DNA of 64,000 nucleotides. It comes from Pseudomonas denitrificans (nom. rej.). GTDB taxonomy: Bacteria > Pseudomonadota > Gammaproteobacteria > Pseudomonadales > Pseudomonadaceae. The translations under genes were made by a program, and so were the position numbers. Below, one piece after another: positions 9,701 through 18,559 of this stretch. Position 1 is the first letter of the stretch; each line of letters opens with the position of its first letter. The stretch spans positions 4,378,501 through 4,442,500 of the forward strand of contig NZ_CP043626.1 in NCBI RefSeq assembly GCF_008807415.1, written 5' to 3'. Under the pieces are notes generated by a model. It saw only the letters and a list, made by a program, of their open reading frames with translations, made no database searches and was not told the DNA's origin.

Positions 9701-10633
9701 TCAGCGGGGATCACGCGGATCGTAGCCATGCACCGAAGGGTCGACCTTGTGCACCGGCGCCTGCGGGTCGGGTCCGTCTTCCTCGTCCTCTTCGACCCGG
9801 TTGGGGCCGATGCGGGTGTAGTGGAAGAACCCGGCCAGCACCACGCCCGCCATGGCCAGCAGGCCCAGCGGTTTGGTGAGGCCTTTCCACAGGCTGACCA
9901 TCGGGCTGATGGCCGGCTTGTCGGGCAGGCCGGCGTACAGCGAGGGCTGGTCGTTGTGGTGCAGCACATACATGACGTGCGTGCCGCCCACACCTTGCGG
10001 GTCATACAGGCCGGCGTTCTCGAAGCCGCGGGACTTCAGGTCCTCGATGCGCTCGGCGGCGTGTTCCTTCATGTCCTCCTTGGTACCGAAGACGATGGCG
10101 CCGGTCGGGCAGGTCTTCACGCAGGCCGGCTCCATGCCCACCGCCACGCGGTCGGAACACAGGGTGCACTTGTATGCCTTGTGGTCCTTCTGCGAGATGC
10201 GCGGGATGTTGAACGGGCAGCCGGTGATGCAGTAGCCGCAACCGATGCAGTGGTCCTGGTTGAAGTCGACGATGCCGTTGGCGTACTTCACGATCGCGCC
10301 GGGGCTCGGGCAGGCCTTCAGGCAGCCGGGCTCCTCGCAGTGCATGCAGCCGTCCTTGCGGATCAGCCACTCCAGGTTGCCGGCCGGGTTCTCATGCTCG
10401 GTGAAGCGCATGACCGTCCAGGACTGGTCCGTGAGGTCGATGGGGTTGTCGTAGGTCCCGTGGTTGTGGCCCACCTCGTCGCGCAGCTCGTTCCATTCCG
10501 AGCAGGCGACCTGGCAGGCCTTGCAGCCGATGCACTTGGACACGTCGATCAGCTTGGCCACTTCCTGCTCGTGCCGCACCGAGGGTGACGGCAAGGTCGT
10601 GGCGGAGCGGGCGTAGATGTCTTGACTACTCAT
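9701..10633 (-). CDS. fdnH: Formate dehydrogenase-N beta subunit (iron-sulfur protein)
   Basis: FdnH carries electrons from FdnG to FdnI through four [4Fe-4S] clusters. The 310-residue product shows the expected ligand sets: [38 protein letters not shown] and a CTLC...CVKTCP set. A single C-terminal transmembrane helix (about residues 255-275, [16 protein letters not shown]) anchors it on the periplasmic side. It starts eight bases after the fdnG stop, so the two are co-translated. The sequence is intact. Confidence 0.95.
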   Translation of the reverse strand: MSSQDIYARSATTLPSPSVRHEQEVAKLIDVSKCIGCKACQVACSEWNELRDEVGHNHGTYDNPIDLTDQSWTVMRFTEHENPAGNLEWLIRKDGCMHCEEPGCLKACPSPGAIVKYANGIVDFNQDHCIGCGYCITGCPFNIPRISQKDHKAYKCTLCSDRVAVGMEPACVKTCPTGAIVFGTKEDMKEHAAERIEDLKSRGFENAGLYDPQGVGGTHVMYVLHHNDQPSLYAGLPDKPAISPMVSLWKGLTKPLGLLAMAGVVLAGFFHYTRIGPNRVEEDEEDGPDPQAPVHKVDPSVHGYDPRDPR

Positions 10634-10641
10634 GCTTCACC

Positions 10642-13600
10642 TCACGCCTTTTCCACGTTGACGAGGAAGGACTTGAACTCCGGCGTCTGCGTATTCCCGT
10701 CGCCCACGAAGGGGGTCAGGGTGTTGGTCAGGTAGCCGTTGCGCGCAACCCCGGAGAAGCCCCAGTGCAGGGGGATGCCCACGTGGTGCACGGTCTTGCC
10801 GTTGACCTGCAGCGGACGGATGCGCTTGGTCACCACCGCCACCGCCTTGATGAAGCCACGGTTGGAGGAGACCTTCACGCGGTCGCCGGCCTTGATCCCG
10901 AGCTCCTTGGCCAGCGCCTCGCCGATCTCGACGAACTGTTCCGGCTGGACGATGGCATTCAGACGGCAATGCTTGGTCCAGAAGTGGAAGTGCTCGGTGA
11001 GCCGGTAGGTGGTCGCGGCGTAGGGGAACTCGTCGGCCTTGCCGAACAGCTCCATGTCGTTCTTGAACACCCGCGCCGCCGGGCTGCTGATCGCCTGCGG
11101 GTTCTTGTGCAGCGGGTTGACGCCAATCGGCGTCTCGAACGGCTCGTAGTGCTCGGGGAACGGGCCCTCGGCCATCTTGTCGACAGCGAAGAAACGCGCC
11201 ACACCTTCGGGGTTCATGATGAACGGGTTCATTCCCGCTTCCGGCGGTACGTCGGCCTTGTAGTCGGGCACGTCGGTGCCGCCCCAGGCCTTGCCGTTCC
11301 ACCACACCAGACGCTTCTTCACCGGGTCCCAGGGCTTGCCGCTGACGTCCGCGGAGGCGCGGTTGTAGAGGATCCGTCGGTTGGCCGGCCACGCCCAGGC
11401 CCAGCCCAGGGTCTGGCCCATGGCGTACGGGTCGCTGTTGTCGCGGCGGGCCATCTGGTTGCCCAGTTGCGTCCAGGAACCGGCGAAGATCCAGCAGCCG
11501 CTGGCGGTGCTGCCGTCGTCGCGCAGCAGCGCGAAGGCCGGTAGCTGCTCGCCAGCTTTCGCCAGGACCATGCCGTTGTTCGAGTCGACGAGATCCGCCA
11601 GTGCCTTGCCGTTGTACTCCTTGGCCACCTCTTCCGGGCTCGGTTCGTCTGGCCGCAGGTACGGCCAGTCCAGACCCAGGATCGGGTCGGGGAAGGCGCC
11701 GCCATCCTTGCGATAGGCCGCCTGCAGGCGATGCAGCAGGCCGCTCATGATGGCGATGTCGGTACGCGCTTCACCCGGCGGCTCGGCGCCCTTCCAGTGC
11801 CACTGCAGCCAGCGCCCGGAGTTGACGATGGAGCCGTCTTCCTCGGCGAAGCAGCTGGTGGGCAGGCGGAACACCGTGGTCTGGATGGCCTTGGTGTCGA
11901 CGTCGTTGTGCTCGCCGGCATTGCGCCAGAACTCCGAGGTCTCGGTGGCCAGCGGGTCCATCACCACCATCCACTTCAGCTTGGCCAGCGCGGCGCTGAC
12001 CTTGGCCTTGTTGGGGAAGGAGGCGATAGGGTTGAAGCCCTGGCAGAAGTAACCGTTGACCTTGCCCTGGTACATCATGTCGAAGTAGCGCAGCACGTCG
12101 TAGCCGGCGCCGGGCATGTCCAGCTTCGGCAGCCAGTCGTAGCACCAGTTGTTCTCCTTGGTCGCGGCCTTGCCGAACCAGGATTTCATCAGGCTGACGT
12201 GGAACTTGGGGTAGTTCTGCCAGTAGGACAACTGCCCCGGGCGCAGCGGTTTGCTGGTGCGCTTGGTGATGAAGGCGTTGTAGTCCTGCTCCGCATCCAT
12301 GCCCAGGGTCAGGTAGCCGGGCAGCGAGTTGGACAGCAGCCCCAGGTCGGTCAGGCCCTGGATGTTGGAGTGGCCGCGCAGGGCGTTCATGCCGCCGCCG
12401 GGCATGCCGATGTTGCCCAGCAGCAGCTGGACCATCGCGCCGGTACGGATCATCTGGGCGCCCACCGAGTGCTGGGTCCAGCCCAGGGCGTACATGATGG
12501 TCATGACCTTGGTCGGCGCCGCGGTGGTGGAAATCTCTTCCCACACCTTGAGCATCATGTCCTTGGGCGTGCCACAGATGTTGCTCACCACGTCCGGCGT
12601 ATAGCGGCTGTAGTGCTGCTTCATCAGGTTGAACACACAGCGCGGGTGCGTCAGGGTCGGGTCGACCTTGGCGAAACCATCCTCGCCCAGCTCGTACTGC
12701 CAGGAGGACTTGTCCGGGTAGGTGCGCTTCTCCGCGTCGTAGCCGTTGAACAGCCCGTCGTCGAAGCCGAAGCCTTCCTTCACGATGAAGGAGACGTCGG
12801 TGTAGTTGTGCACGTATTCCTTCTGGTACTTGTCGTTTTCCAGCAGGTAGTTGATCAGACCGCCGAGGAAGGCGATGTCCGTGCCGGTACGGATGGGCGC
12901 GTAGTAGTCGGCCACCGAAGCGGAACGGGTAAATCGCGGGTCGACCACCAGCAGGCGCGCCTTGTTGTGCGCCTTGGCTTCGGTCACCCACTTGAAGCCG
13001 CACGGGTGCGCTTCAGCGGCGTTTCCGCCCATGATCAGAATCAGATCGGCATTCTTGATGTCGGTCCAATGGTTGGTCATGGCTCCACGGCCAAACGTCG
13101 GGGCAAGACTTGCCACCGTCGGGCCGTGTCAGACACGCGCTTGGTTGTCGAACGCCAGTACGCCGAGAGAACGAACCACCTTGTGGGTGATGTAGCCCGC
13201 TTCGTTGGAAGACGCCGACGCGGCCAGGAAGCCGGTGGTCAGCCAGCGGTTCACCGTCTGGCCCTGGGCGTTCTTCTCGATGAAGTTGGCGTCGCGGTCT
13301 TCCTTCACCAGCTTGGCGATGCGGTCGAGCGCCTCGTCCCAGCCGATGCGCTTCCACTCGCTGGAGCCCGCCTCGCGGATTTCCGGATACTTCAGGCGGT
13401 TGGGGCTGTGGACGAAGTCCAGGAGGCCTGCGCCTTTGGGACAGAGCGTGCCGCGGTTGACCGGGTGATCGGAATCACCCTCGATGTGGATGATGTTCTG
13501 CGCGACGTTCTTGGCCGCGTCACCCTGGCTGTACAACAGGATGCCGCAACCGACCGAGCAGTACGGGCAGGTGTTGCGGGTCTCGACGGTGCGCGCAAGC

Positions 13601-13718
13601 TTGAAGTGGCGGATCTGGTCGGCGAATGCATCCGGGGTGCCATCCCGAGTGCCGCCAGGCTCGATCCTCCAAGGCCCACGGCGCAGACCTTGAAAAATTG
13701 CCGACGGTTCATATCCAT
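10642..13718 (-). pseudogene. fdnG: Formate dehydrogenase-N alpha subunit, selenoprotein, with a one-base frameshift
   Basis: FdnG is the periplasmic molybdopterin subunit that oxidises formate. The start at 13718 follows AGGAG by seven bases and gives a Tat signal (NRRQFFKV) within MDMNRRQFFKVCAVGLGGSS. The frame breaks in a C run (GGGG on plus, 13634-13637); adding one C restores PDAFADQIRHFKLARTVETR and then the cluster motif CPYCSVGCG. Further on, an in-frame TGA at 13129-13131 (context ARV-Sec-HGPTVASLAPT) is the selenocysteine codon, as in other FdnG. The remaining 824 codons are intact, with FGRGAMTNHW and MGGNAAEAHP. Corrected length is about 1025 residues, normal for the family. The frameshift would cut translation before the Sec codon unless it is a sequencing error. 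Confidence 0.88.
13099..13118 (-). promoter_or_regulatory. SECIS hairpin of fdnG
   Basis: Counting U of the UGA (13131) as 1, bases 14-33 fold as CGG(bulged U17)GGCA, loop AGUCU, UGCCCCG. The bulged U at 17 and the loop G23-U24 are at the positions known to be needed for SelB binding in E. coli fdhF. The stem pairs 14-33, 15-32, 16-31, 18-30, 19-29, 20-28 and 21-27. The hairpin is seen in the sequence; SelB binding is inferred. Confidence 0.85.
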
Positions 13719-13849
13719 CGTGCGTCTCCTGATCAGGCAGCGTACGTCCGGGACATGGCCGGACCCTTGCTGCTTAAAAGATAGCCAAGCGGACGCAATG
13801 CGCCAGCTTTGAGCGGGGCAGACCATGCACGCCGGGGATTCGCGGCGCA

Positions 13850-13863
13850 TTGACGCGCGTCAG
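13850..13863 (-). promoter_or_regulatory. ANR/FNR-like box upstream of fdnG
   Basis: TTGAC-GCGC-GTCAG matches the ANR/FNR palindrome (TTGAT-N4-ATCAA) with changes and has the same TTGAC arm as the box before nrdD. It lies about 130 bases before the fdnG start. No clear -10 element could be placed with confidence, so the assignment is tentative. Confidence 0.35.
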
Positions 13864-13871
13864 TACGTCAC

Positions 13872-14060
13872 TCAGAACGGACTGTTGAGTACCCCCAAAT
13901 GGGCAACGGGCGGGTAGGCGCAGGAGATACTCTCGCCGTCGGGGCGGCAGGCGGATTGCGCGCGATCCGGCTGGAGGGATTCGTGCAGCCCGAGCAGGGC
14001 CACGCCGATGAGAGCAGCGAGCAGGTAATGGCGCGCGTGTCTTGTTCTTATCGCTTTCAT
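13872..14060 (-). CDS. Small hypothetical protein with N-terminal membrane segment, 62 aa
   Basis: The ATG at 14060 follows GGAGG by five bases; an ATG 15 bases earlier would bury that site. The product begins MKAIRTRHARHYLLAALIG with a hydrophobic helix (about residues 12-28) and then a short polar domain with two Cys (SACRPDGESISCAYPP) that could form a disulfide outside the cytoplasm. I do not recognise the family. It lies upstream of fdnG on the same strand, 153 bases away, and is divergent from fadH. Confidence 0.55.
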   Translation of the reverse strand: MKAIRTRHARHYLLAALIGVALLGLHESLQPDRAQSACRPDGESISCAYPPVAHLGVLNSPF

Positions 14061-14251
14061 GACGACCTCCGTCACTTCAGCCTGCGATCGGGGCCTTGCA
14101 GCCCTGCCATGGGTTTCAGTCTGGAACCTTTGGCGCTCCTGTCAACCGAAGCGCTTGACCGAAATGCCCGAACGGCACGGCAGCCGGGCCGTTAACCACC
14201 CCACCGCCGGCCCGTTAGGGTGGCAGGACCTGATTGCCCAAGAGCGCTTCC

Positions 14252-16276
14252 ATGTCGTCCGCCGCCTCGCCCTACCCTCACCTGCTCGCCCCGCTCGACC
14301 TGGGCCCGATTCAACTGCGCAACCGCGTGGTGATGGGCTCGATGCACACCGGCCTGGAAGACCGCCTGTGGGACTTCGGCAAGCTTGCCGCCTACTACCG
14401 CGAGCGGGCCCGCGGCGGCGTCGGGCTGATCATCACCGGCGGCTTTGCGCCCAACCGCGAAGGCTGGCTGCTGCCGCTGGGCAGCAGCCTCACCAGCGGC
14501 CTGCAGGTGCCGGCGCACCGGCGCCTGACCCAGGCGGTGCACCGCGAGGGCGGGCGCATCCTGCTGCAGATTCTCCATGCCGGGCGCTACGGCTATCACC
14601 CGCTGGTGGTCTCGGCCTCGCCGGTGAAATCGCCGATCAGCTGGTTCGCCCCGCGCGAGCTGTCCGAGCGCGGCATCCTGCGCACCATTGCCGCCTTCGT
14701 GCGCTGCGCGAAGCTCGCCCACGCCGCCGGCTACGACGGCGTGGAGATCATGGGCAGCGAAGGCTACCTGCTGAACCAGTTCCTCTGCCCGCGCACCAAC
14801 CAGCGCGAAGACCGCTGGGGCGGCGACCTGGGCAATCGCATGCGCCTGCCGCTGGAGATCGTCCGCCGCACCCGCCGCGCGCTGGGCGAGCGCTTCGTCA
14901 TCAGCTACCGCCTGTCGCTGCTCGATCTGGTGGAAGGCGGCAACAACTGGGACGAGGTACGCACCGTTGCACGCGCCCTCGAAGGCGCCGGCATCGACCT
15001 GCTGAATACCGGCGTCGGCTGGCACGAATCACGGGTGCCGACCATCGTCACCTCGGTGCCGCGCGCGGCCTTCGCCGAAGTCACCGCGCGCCTGCGTCGC
15101 GAACTGCGCGTGCCGGTGATCGCCAGCAACCGCATCAACACGCCGGAAGTCGCCGAGCGCCTGCTCGCCGAAGGCCACGCCGACCTCGTTTCCATGGCCC
15201 GGCCGCTGCTGGCCGATCCGCAGTTCGTGGAAAAGGCCGCCGCCGGCCGCGCTACCTCGATTAACACCTGCATCGCCTGCAACCAGGCCTGCCTGGACCA
15301 CGCCTTCGCCAACCGCCGCGCCAGTTGCCTGGTCAACCCCCGTGCGGCGTTCGAGACCGAACTGCGCTACCGCAAGGCACGCGTCCACAAGCGCATCGCG
15401 GTGATCGGTGCCGGGCCGGCCGGGATGTCCGCCGCCTGCGTCGCCGCCGAGCGCGGCCACCGGGTGACGCTGTTCGAAGCTGCCGGGGAGATCGGCGGGC
15501 AGTTCAACCTGGCCAAGCGCGTGCCGGGCAAGGAGGAATTCCACGAGACGCTGCGCTACTTCGCCGTGCGCCTGGGCGAACTGGGCGTCGAGGTGCAGCT
15601 GGGCCGGCGCATCCGGCGCGGCGAACTGAGCGGCGAGTACGACGAGGTGATAGTCGCCACCGGCATCCAGCCGCGCACGCCGTCGATTCCGGGAATCGGC
15701 CACGCCAAGGTGCTCAGCTACCTCGATGTGCTGCGCGGCACTGCGGTGGGCGAGAAGGTCGCGCTGATTGGCGCCGGCGGCATCGGCTTCGACGTCGCCA
15801 GCTTCCTGCTGAGCGAACGCAACGGCCCGCAGCCGCTGGGCGAATGGCTGGGCCAGTGGGGCATCGACCTGGACAACGCCACCGGCGGCGGGCTGATCCC
15901 ACCGGTCGCCGCCAACCCACACCGGCAGCTCTGGCTGCTGCAACGCAAGGCCGGCCAACCCGGCGCCGGACTGGGCAAGACCAGCGGCTGGGTGCACCGC
16001 GCGCACCTCAAACATCACGGCGTGCGGATGATCGGTGGCGTGGAATATTTGCGCATCGACGACGGCGGGCTGCACCTGCGCATCGACGGCCAGGAGCAGT
16101 GCCTGGCGGTGGACAACGTGGTGATCTGCGCTGGCCAGGAACCGCTGCTGGACCTGCAACCTACGCTGGCGGCGCAGAACCTGCGCTACCACATCATCGG
16201 CGGCGCCAGCGTGGCGCGGGAACTCGATGCCAAGCGGGCGATCCGCGAGGGTGCGGAGCTGGCGGTGCGGTTGTAG
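14252..16276 (+). CDS. fadH: NADPH-dependent 2,4-dienoyl-CoA reductase
   Basis: FadH reduces 2,4-dienoyl-CoA during beta-oxidation of unsaturated fatty acids. The product (674 residues from ATG 14252) has an N-terminal Old-Yellow-Enzyme-type TIM barrel binding FMN, with LHAGRYGYHP near residue 110. The [4Fe-4S] cluster motif CIACNQACLDHAF follows, then ASCLVNPRA as in E. coli FadH. The C-terminal half has a first dinucleotide fold at IGAGPAGM and a second at IGAGGIGFD for FAD and NADPH. An ATG 18 bases upstream is possible but less likely. The gene is divergent from the small ORF at 13872. It is intact. Confidence 0.92.
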   Translation: MSSAASPYPHLLAPLDLGPIQLRNRVVMGSMHTGLEDRLWDFGKLAAYYRERARGGVGLIITGGFAPNREGWLLPLGSSLTSGLQVPAHRRLTQAVHREGGRILLQILHAGRYGYHPLVVSASPVKSPISWFAPRELSERGILRTIAAFVRCAKLAHAAGYDGVEIMGSEGYLLNQFLCPRTNQREDRWGGDLGNRMRLPLEIVRRTRRALGERFVISYRLSLLDLVEGGNNWDEVRTVARALEGAGIDLLNTGVGWHESRVPTIVTSVPRAAFAEVTARLRRELRVPVIASNRINTPEVAERLLAEGHADLVSMARPLLADPQFVEKAAAGRATSINTCIACNQACLDHAFANRRASCLVNPRAAFETELRYRKARVHKRIAVIGAGPAGMSAACVAAERGHRVTLFEAAGEIGGQFNLAKRVPGKEEFHETLRYFAVRLGELGVEVQLGRRIRRGELSGEYDEVIVATGIQPRTPSIPGIGHAKVLSYLDVLRGTAVGEKVALIGAGGIGFDVASFLLSERNGPQPLGEWLGQWGIDLDNATGGGLIPPVAANPHRQLWLLQRKAGQPGAGLGKTSGWVHRAHLKHHGVRMIGGVEYLRIDDGGLHLRIDGQEQCLAVDNVVICAGQEPLLDLQPTLAAQNLRYHIIGGASVARELDAKRAIREGAELAVRL

Positions 16277-16320
16277 CCGCCAAGGTTCGGCGCCCACCGA
16301 CATGCCCGGTGCTCTGCAAC

Positions 16321-16401
16321 GTAGGATGGTGTGGAGCGCAGCGATACCCATCAATTCCTAGCCCGGACAGCATGGGTATCGCTGCGCTCCACCCATCCTA
16401 C
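16321..16401. repeat. Palindromic repeat, family A, copy 2
   Basis: GTAGGATGGTGTGGAGCGCA faces TGCGCTCCACCCATCCTAC around a variable centre, as in copy 1. It lies between the convergent fadH and SRPBCC genes, where it could serve as a two-way terminator structure. Confidence 0.85.
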
Positions 16402-16434
16402 TCAGTGCCTGTTCTGTGATCGGTGAGCTAGCGA

Positions 16435-16836
16435 TCACCCCTCCAGCAACACCTTGATCGCCTGCAGGTCACGCTCCACCCACTGCGCGTCGCGCTCGAA
16501 GGTGGCGTCGTCCATCTGTGGCTGGCGCAACAGCGTGAGTTGCAGCTCGCAGCCTTCGGCATTGGCGATCAGTCGCAACGGGATGTGGATGGCCGGCGCC
16601 TGCTCGGGCAGCACGTCATGGTCGAGCACGCCGAACGCGTTGCGCGGCGTGAAGCGCACGCGCAGGGGGCCCTGGGGTGTCTGCGCCAGCCAGAGATCAC
16701 CTTCCAGCGGCTCGATGGAGCTGCACAAGCCTGAAGCCCAGTAAGGGAAGTTCGTCGGGTCGGCGAGGAACTCGTAGGCGGTGTCGCGCGGCCGCTCGAT
16801 GCGGACGCTCAGCACGCGGGAAGCACGGGTGGCCAT
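16435..16836 (-). CDS. SRPBCC-family protein (START-like fold)
   Basis: The 133-residue product starts at ATG 16836, eight bases after GGAGG; an ATG 15 bases earlier lies upstream of that site and is unlikely. The pattern IERPRDTAYEFLADPTNFPYW is the usual N-terminal strand-helix of the SRPBCC/polyketide-cyclase fold that forms a hydrophobic ligand pocket. No catalytic motif is recognisable and the ligand is unknown. It is divergent from the YdcZ-like gene at 16963. Confidence 0.75.
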   Translation of the reverse strand: MATRASRVLSVRIERPRDTAYEFLADPTNFPYWASGLCSSIEPLEGDLWLAQTPQGPLRVRFTPRNAFGVLDHDVLPEQAPAIHIPLRLIANAEGCELQLTLLRQPQMDDATFERDAQWVERDLQAIKVLLEG

Positions 16837-16962
16837 GGTCGGGACCTCCATCGGGGCGGGAGCGATGCTCCAGTCTGGTGCATACTACGCGGCTGACTAT
16901 TCTCGATCGACCGCTGGCCAGCCCTTCGCTGCCCAGCTTTGCGACCCTTTCCGGAGTTTCCC

Positions 16963-17412
16963 ATGCCTACGCCACCCTGGTGGTTGTTCGTCCTTCCGCT
17001 GATCGCCGGCGCCTGCCTGCCCCTTCAGGCCGGCATCAACGGCCAACTGGCCAAGCAGGTATCCAGCGTGCTGGCCGCCGCGCTGATTTCCTTCTTCGTC
17101 GGCATGCTCGGCCTGCTCGCGCTGACCCTGGCCAACCGCGAATTCCCCAGCCTCGCAGCGATGCGCGGGATGCCCTGGTGGCAGTGGTGCGGCGGCTTCC
17201 TGGGGATGTTCTTCATCTTCATCGCCGCCTTCGCCGCACCGCGCGTCGGCGCGCTGATGTTCATGGTGCTGGTGCTCGCCGGCCAGCTGGGCATGGCACT
17301 GGCGCTGGACCACTTCGGCTGGGCCGGTTTCAAGGAAGCGCCGGTGAGCACCCTGAAGATCGCCGGCATGGCCGCCATCGCGGTGGGCATCTGGATGATC
17401 CGCAAGGGCTGA
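16963..17412 (+). CDS. DMT-superfamily membrane protein, YdcZ/DUF606 type
   Basis: The 149-residue product starts at ATG 16963 (GGAG six bases before). It has five hydrophobic helices and LQAGINGQLA near residue 20, which is characteristic of the YdcZ (DUF606) family of small transporters. The substrate is unknown. Only 50 bases separate it from idi downstream on the same strand, so the two may be co-transcribed. Confidence 0.8.
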   Translation: MPTPPWWLFVLPLIAGACLPLQAGINGQLAKQVSSVLAAALISFFVGMLGLLALTLANREFPSLAAMRGMPWWQWCGGFLGMFFIFIAAFAAPRVGALMFMVLVLAGQLGMALALDHFGWAGFKEAPVSTLKIAGMAAIAVGIWMIRKG

Positions 17413-17462
17413 AAACCATCCGTCTACTCTGAGCACGGATGGCTCGCCCGCAGGAGATTTCC

Positions 17463-18002
17463 ATGACCGATATCCAGGTGATCCTGGTCGACGAACACGA
17501 CAACCCGACCGGCACGATGGAAAAACACCAGGCCCATCATCTCGGGCTGCGCCACCGTGCCATTTCGGTCTACGTGTTCAACCGCGCCGGTGAACTGCTG
17601 CTGCAGCGCCGCGCGGCGGGCAAGTATCACTGTGGCGGACTGTGGAGCAATACCTGCTGCGGCCACCCTTACCCCGATGAGTCCGCGAAGCACGCTGCCG
17701 AACGCCGGCTGCGCGAGGAGATGGGCGTACAGGTCGAGCTGCGCAAGCTGTTCGAGTTCAGCTATCGCCTGGCGTTGGCCAACGGCATGACCGAGCACGA
17801 GTACGGCCACCTGTTCGGTGCCGTCGATGAGCAGCCACCGCACCCCGATCCACAGGAGGCCGACGACTTCCGCTACGTCGCCCTGCCCGATCTGGAAGCC
17901 GAGATGGCCGCGCACCCGGAGCGTTTCACGCCCTGGTTCCTCATCTGCTACCCGACCTTCAGGGACTATCTGCGCGATAACGGCGGAATCGACGCTCTGT
18001 AG
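17463..18002 (+). CDS. idi: Isopentenyl-diphosphate delta-isomerase, type I
   Basis: Idi interconverts isopentenyl and dimethylallyl diphosphate, the C5 units for quinones and other isoprenoids. The 179-residue product starts at ATG 17463 (AGGAG six bases before). It is a NUDIX-fold enzyme: LWSNTCCGHPYPDE carries the catalytic Cys, and HAAERRLREEMG is the NUDIX-like helix. The later MTEHEYGHLF supplies the family's metal-binding and catalytic Glu. Pseudomonas uses the MEP pathway, which makes both isomers, so Idi is not essential there and is patchily present. Confidence 0.92.
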   Translation: MTDIQVILVDEHDNPTGTMEKHQAHHLGLRHRAISVYVFNRAGELLLQRRAAGKYHCGGLWSNTCCGHPYPDESAKHAAERRLREEMGVQVELRKLFEFSYRLALANGMTEHEYGHLFGAVDEQPPHPDPQEADDFRYVALPDLEAEMAAHPERFTPWFLICYPTFRDYLRDNGGIDAL

Positions 18003-18092
18003 AACGCCGCTCTGTTCGTCGAAAGGCCAAGCAAATCTGCGCGCCGACCACTATGATGCGCGCCTTCGCGCCACCGCTACCGACTTGCCGCC

Positions 18093-18494
18093 ATGAGAAA
18101 ACCACCGCTGATTGCCAACGCCGAACTGGACCGCCTGGAAACCTGGGCGAAGTACACCTCGGGCCTGTGCAAGGACTGCAACGCCACCTGCTGCACCATG
18201 CCGGCGGAAGTGAACGTCAACGACCTGATCCGGATCGGCGTGGTCGACGAATTCGAGCGCGACGAACCGGCGAAGAACATCGCCAAGCGACTGCTCAAGG
18301 AAGGCGTCGTCGAGCGTTTCAACCAGAAGAGCGGCATCTTCACCCTGACCCGCACCAGCAACGGCGACTGCTACTTCCTCGACCGCAAGACGCGCCTCTG
18401 TAGCGTCTACGCCAAGCGCCCGGACACCTGCCGCAACCACCCGCAGGTCGGCCCGCGCCCCGGCTACTGCGCCTACCGCAAGAAGACGGCCTGA
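18093..18494 (+). CDS. YkgJ-family cysteine cluster protein
   Basis: The 133-residue cytoplasmic protein has the family's Cys pattern: CKDCNATCC near residues 26-34 and then GDCYFLD, RLCSVY, DTCRNHP and GYCAY. The pattern suggests binding of an iron-sulfur cluster or zinc. The family has no settled function; some members are annotated as Fe-S oxidoreductases. It lies alone between idi and the MATE gene on the same strand. Confidence 0.85.
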   Translation: MRKPPLIANAELDRLETWAKYTSGLCKDCNATCCTMPAEVNVNDLIRIGVVDEFERDEPAKNIAKRLLKEGVVERFNQKSGIFTLTRTSNGDCYFLDRKTRLCSVYAKRPDTCRNHPQVGPRPGYCAYRKKTA

Positions 18495-18559
18495 TCACGG
18501 CCGGCTGAAAGCACGGGGCTCCCGGCTCGCTATACTGCGCGCCAGCTCAGGAGCCCCTC

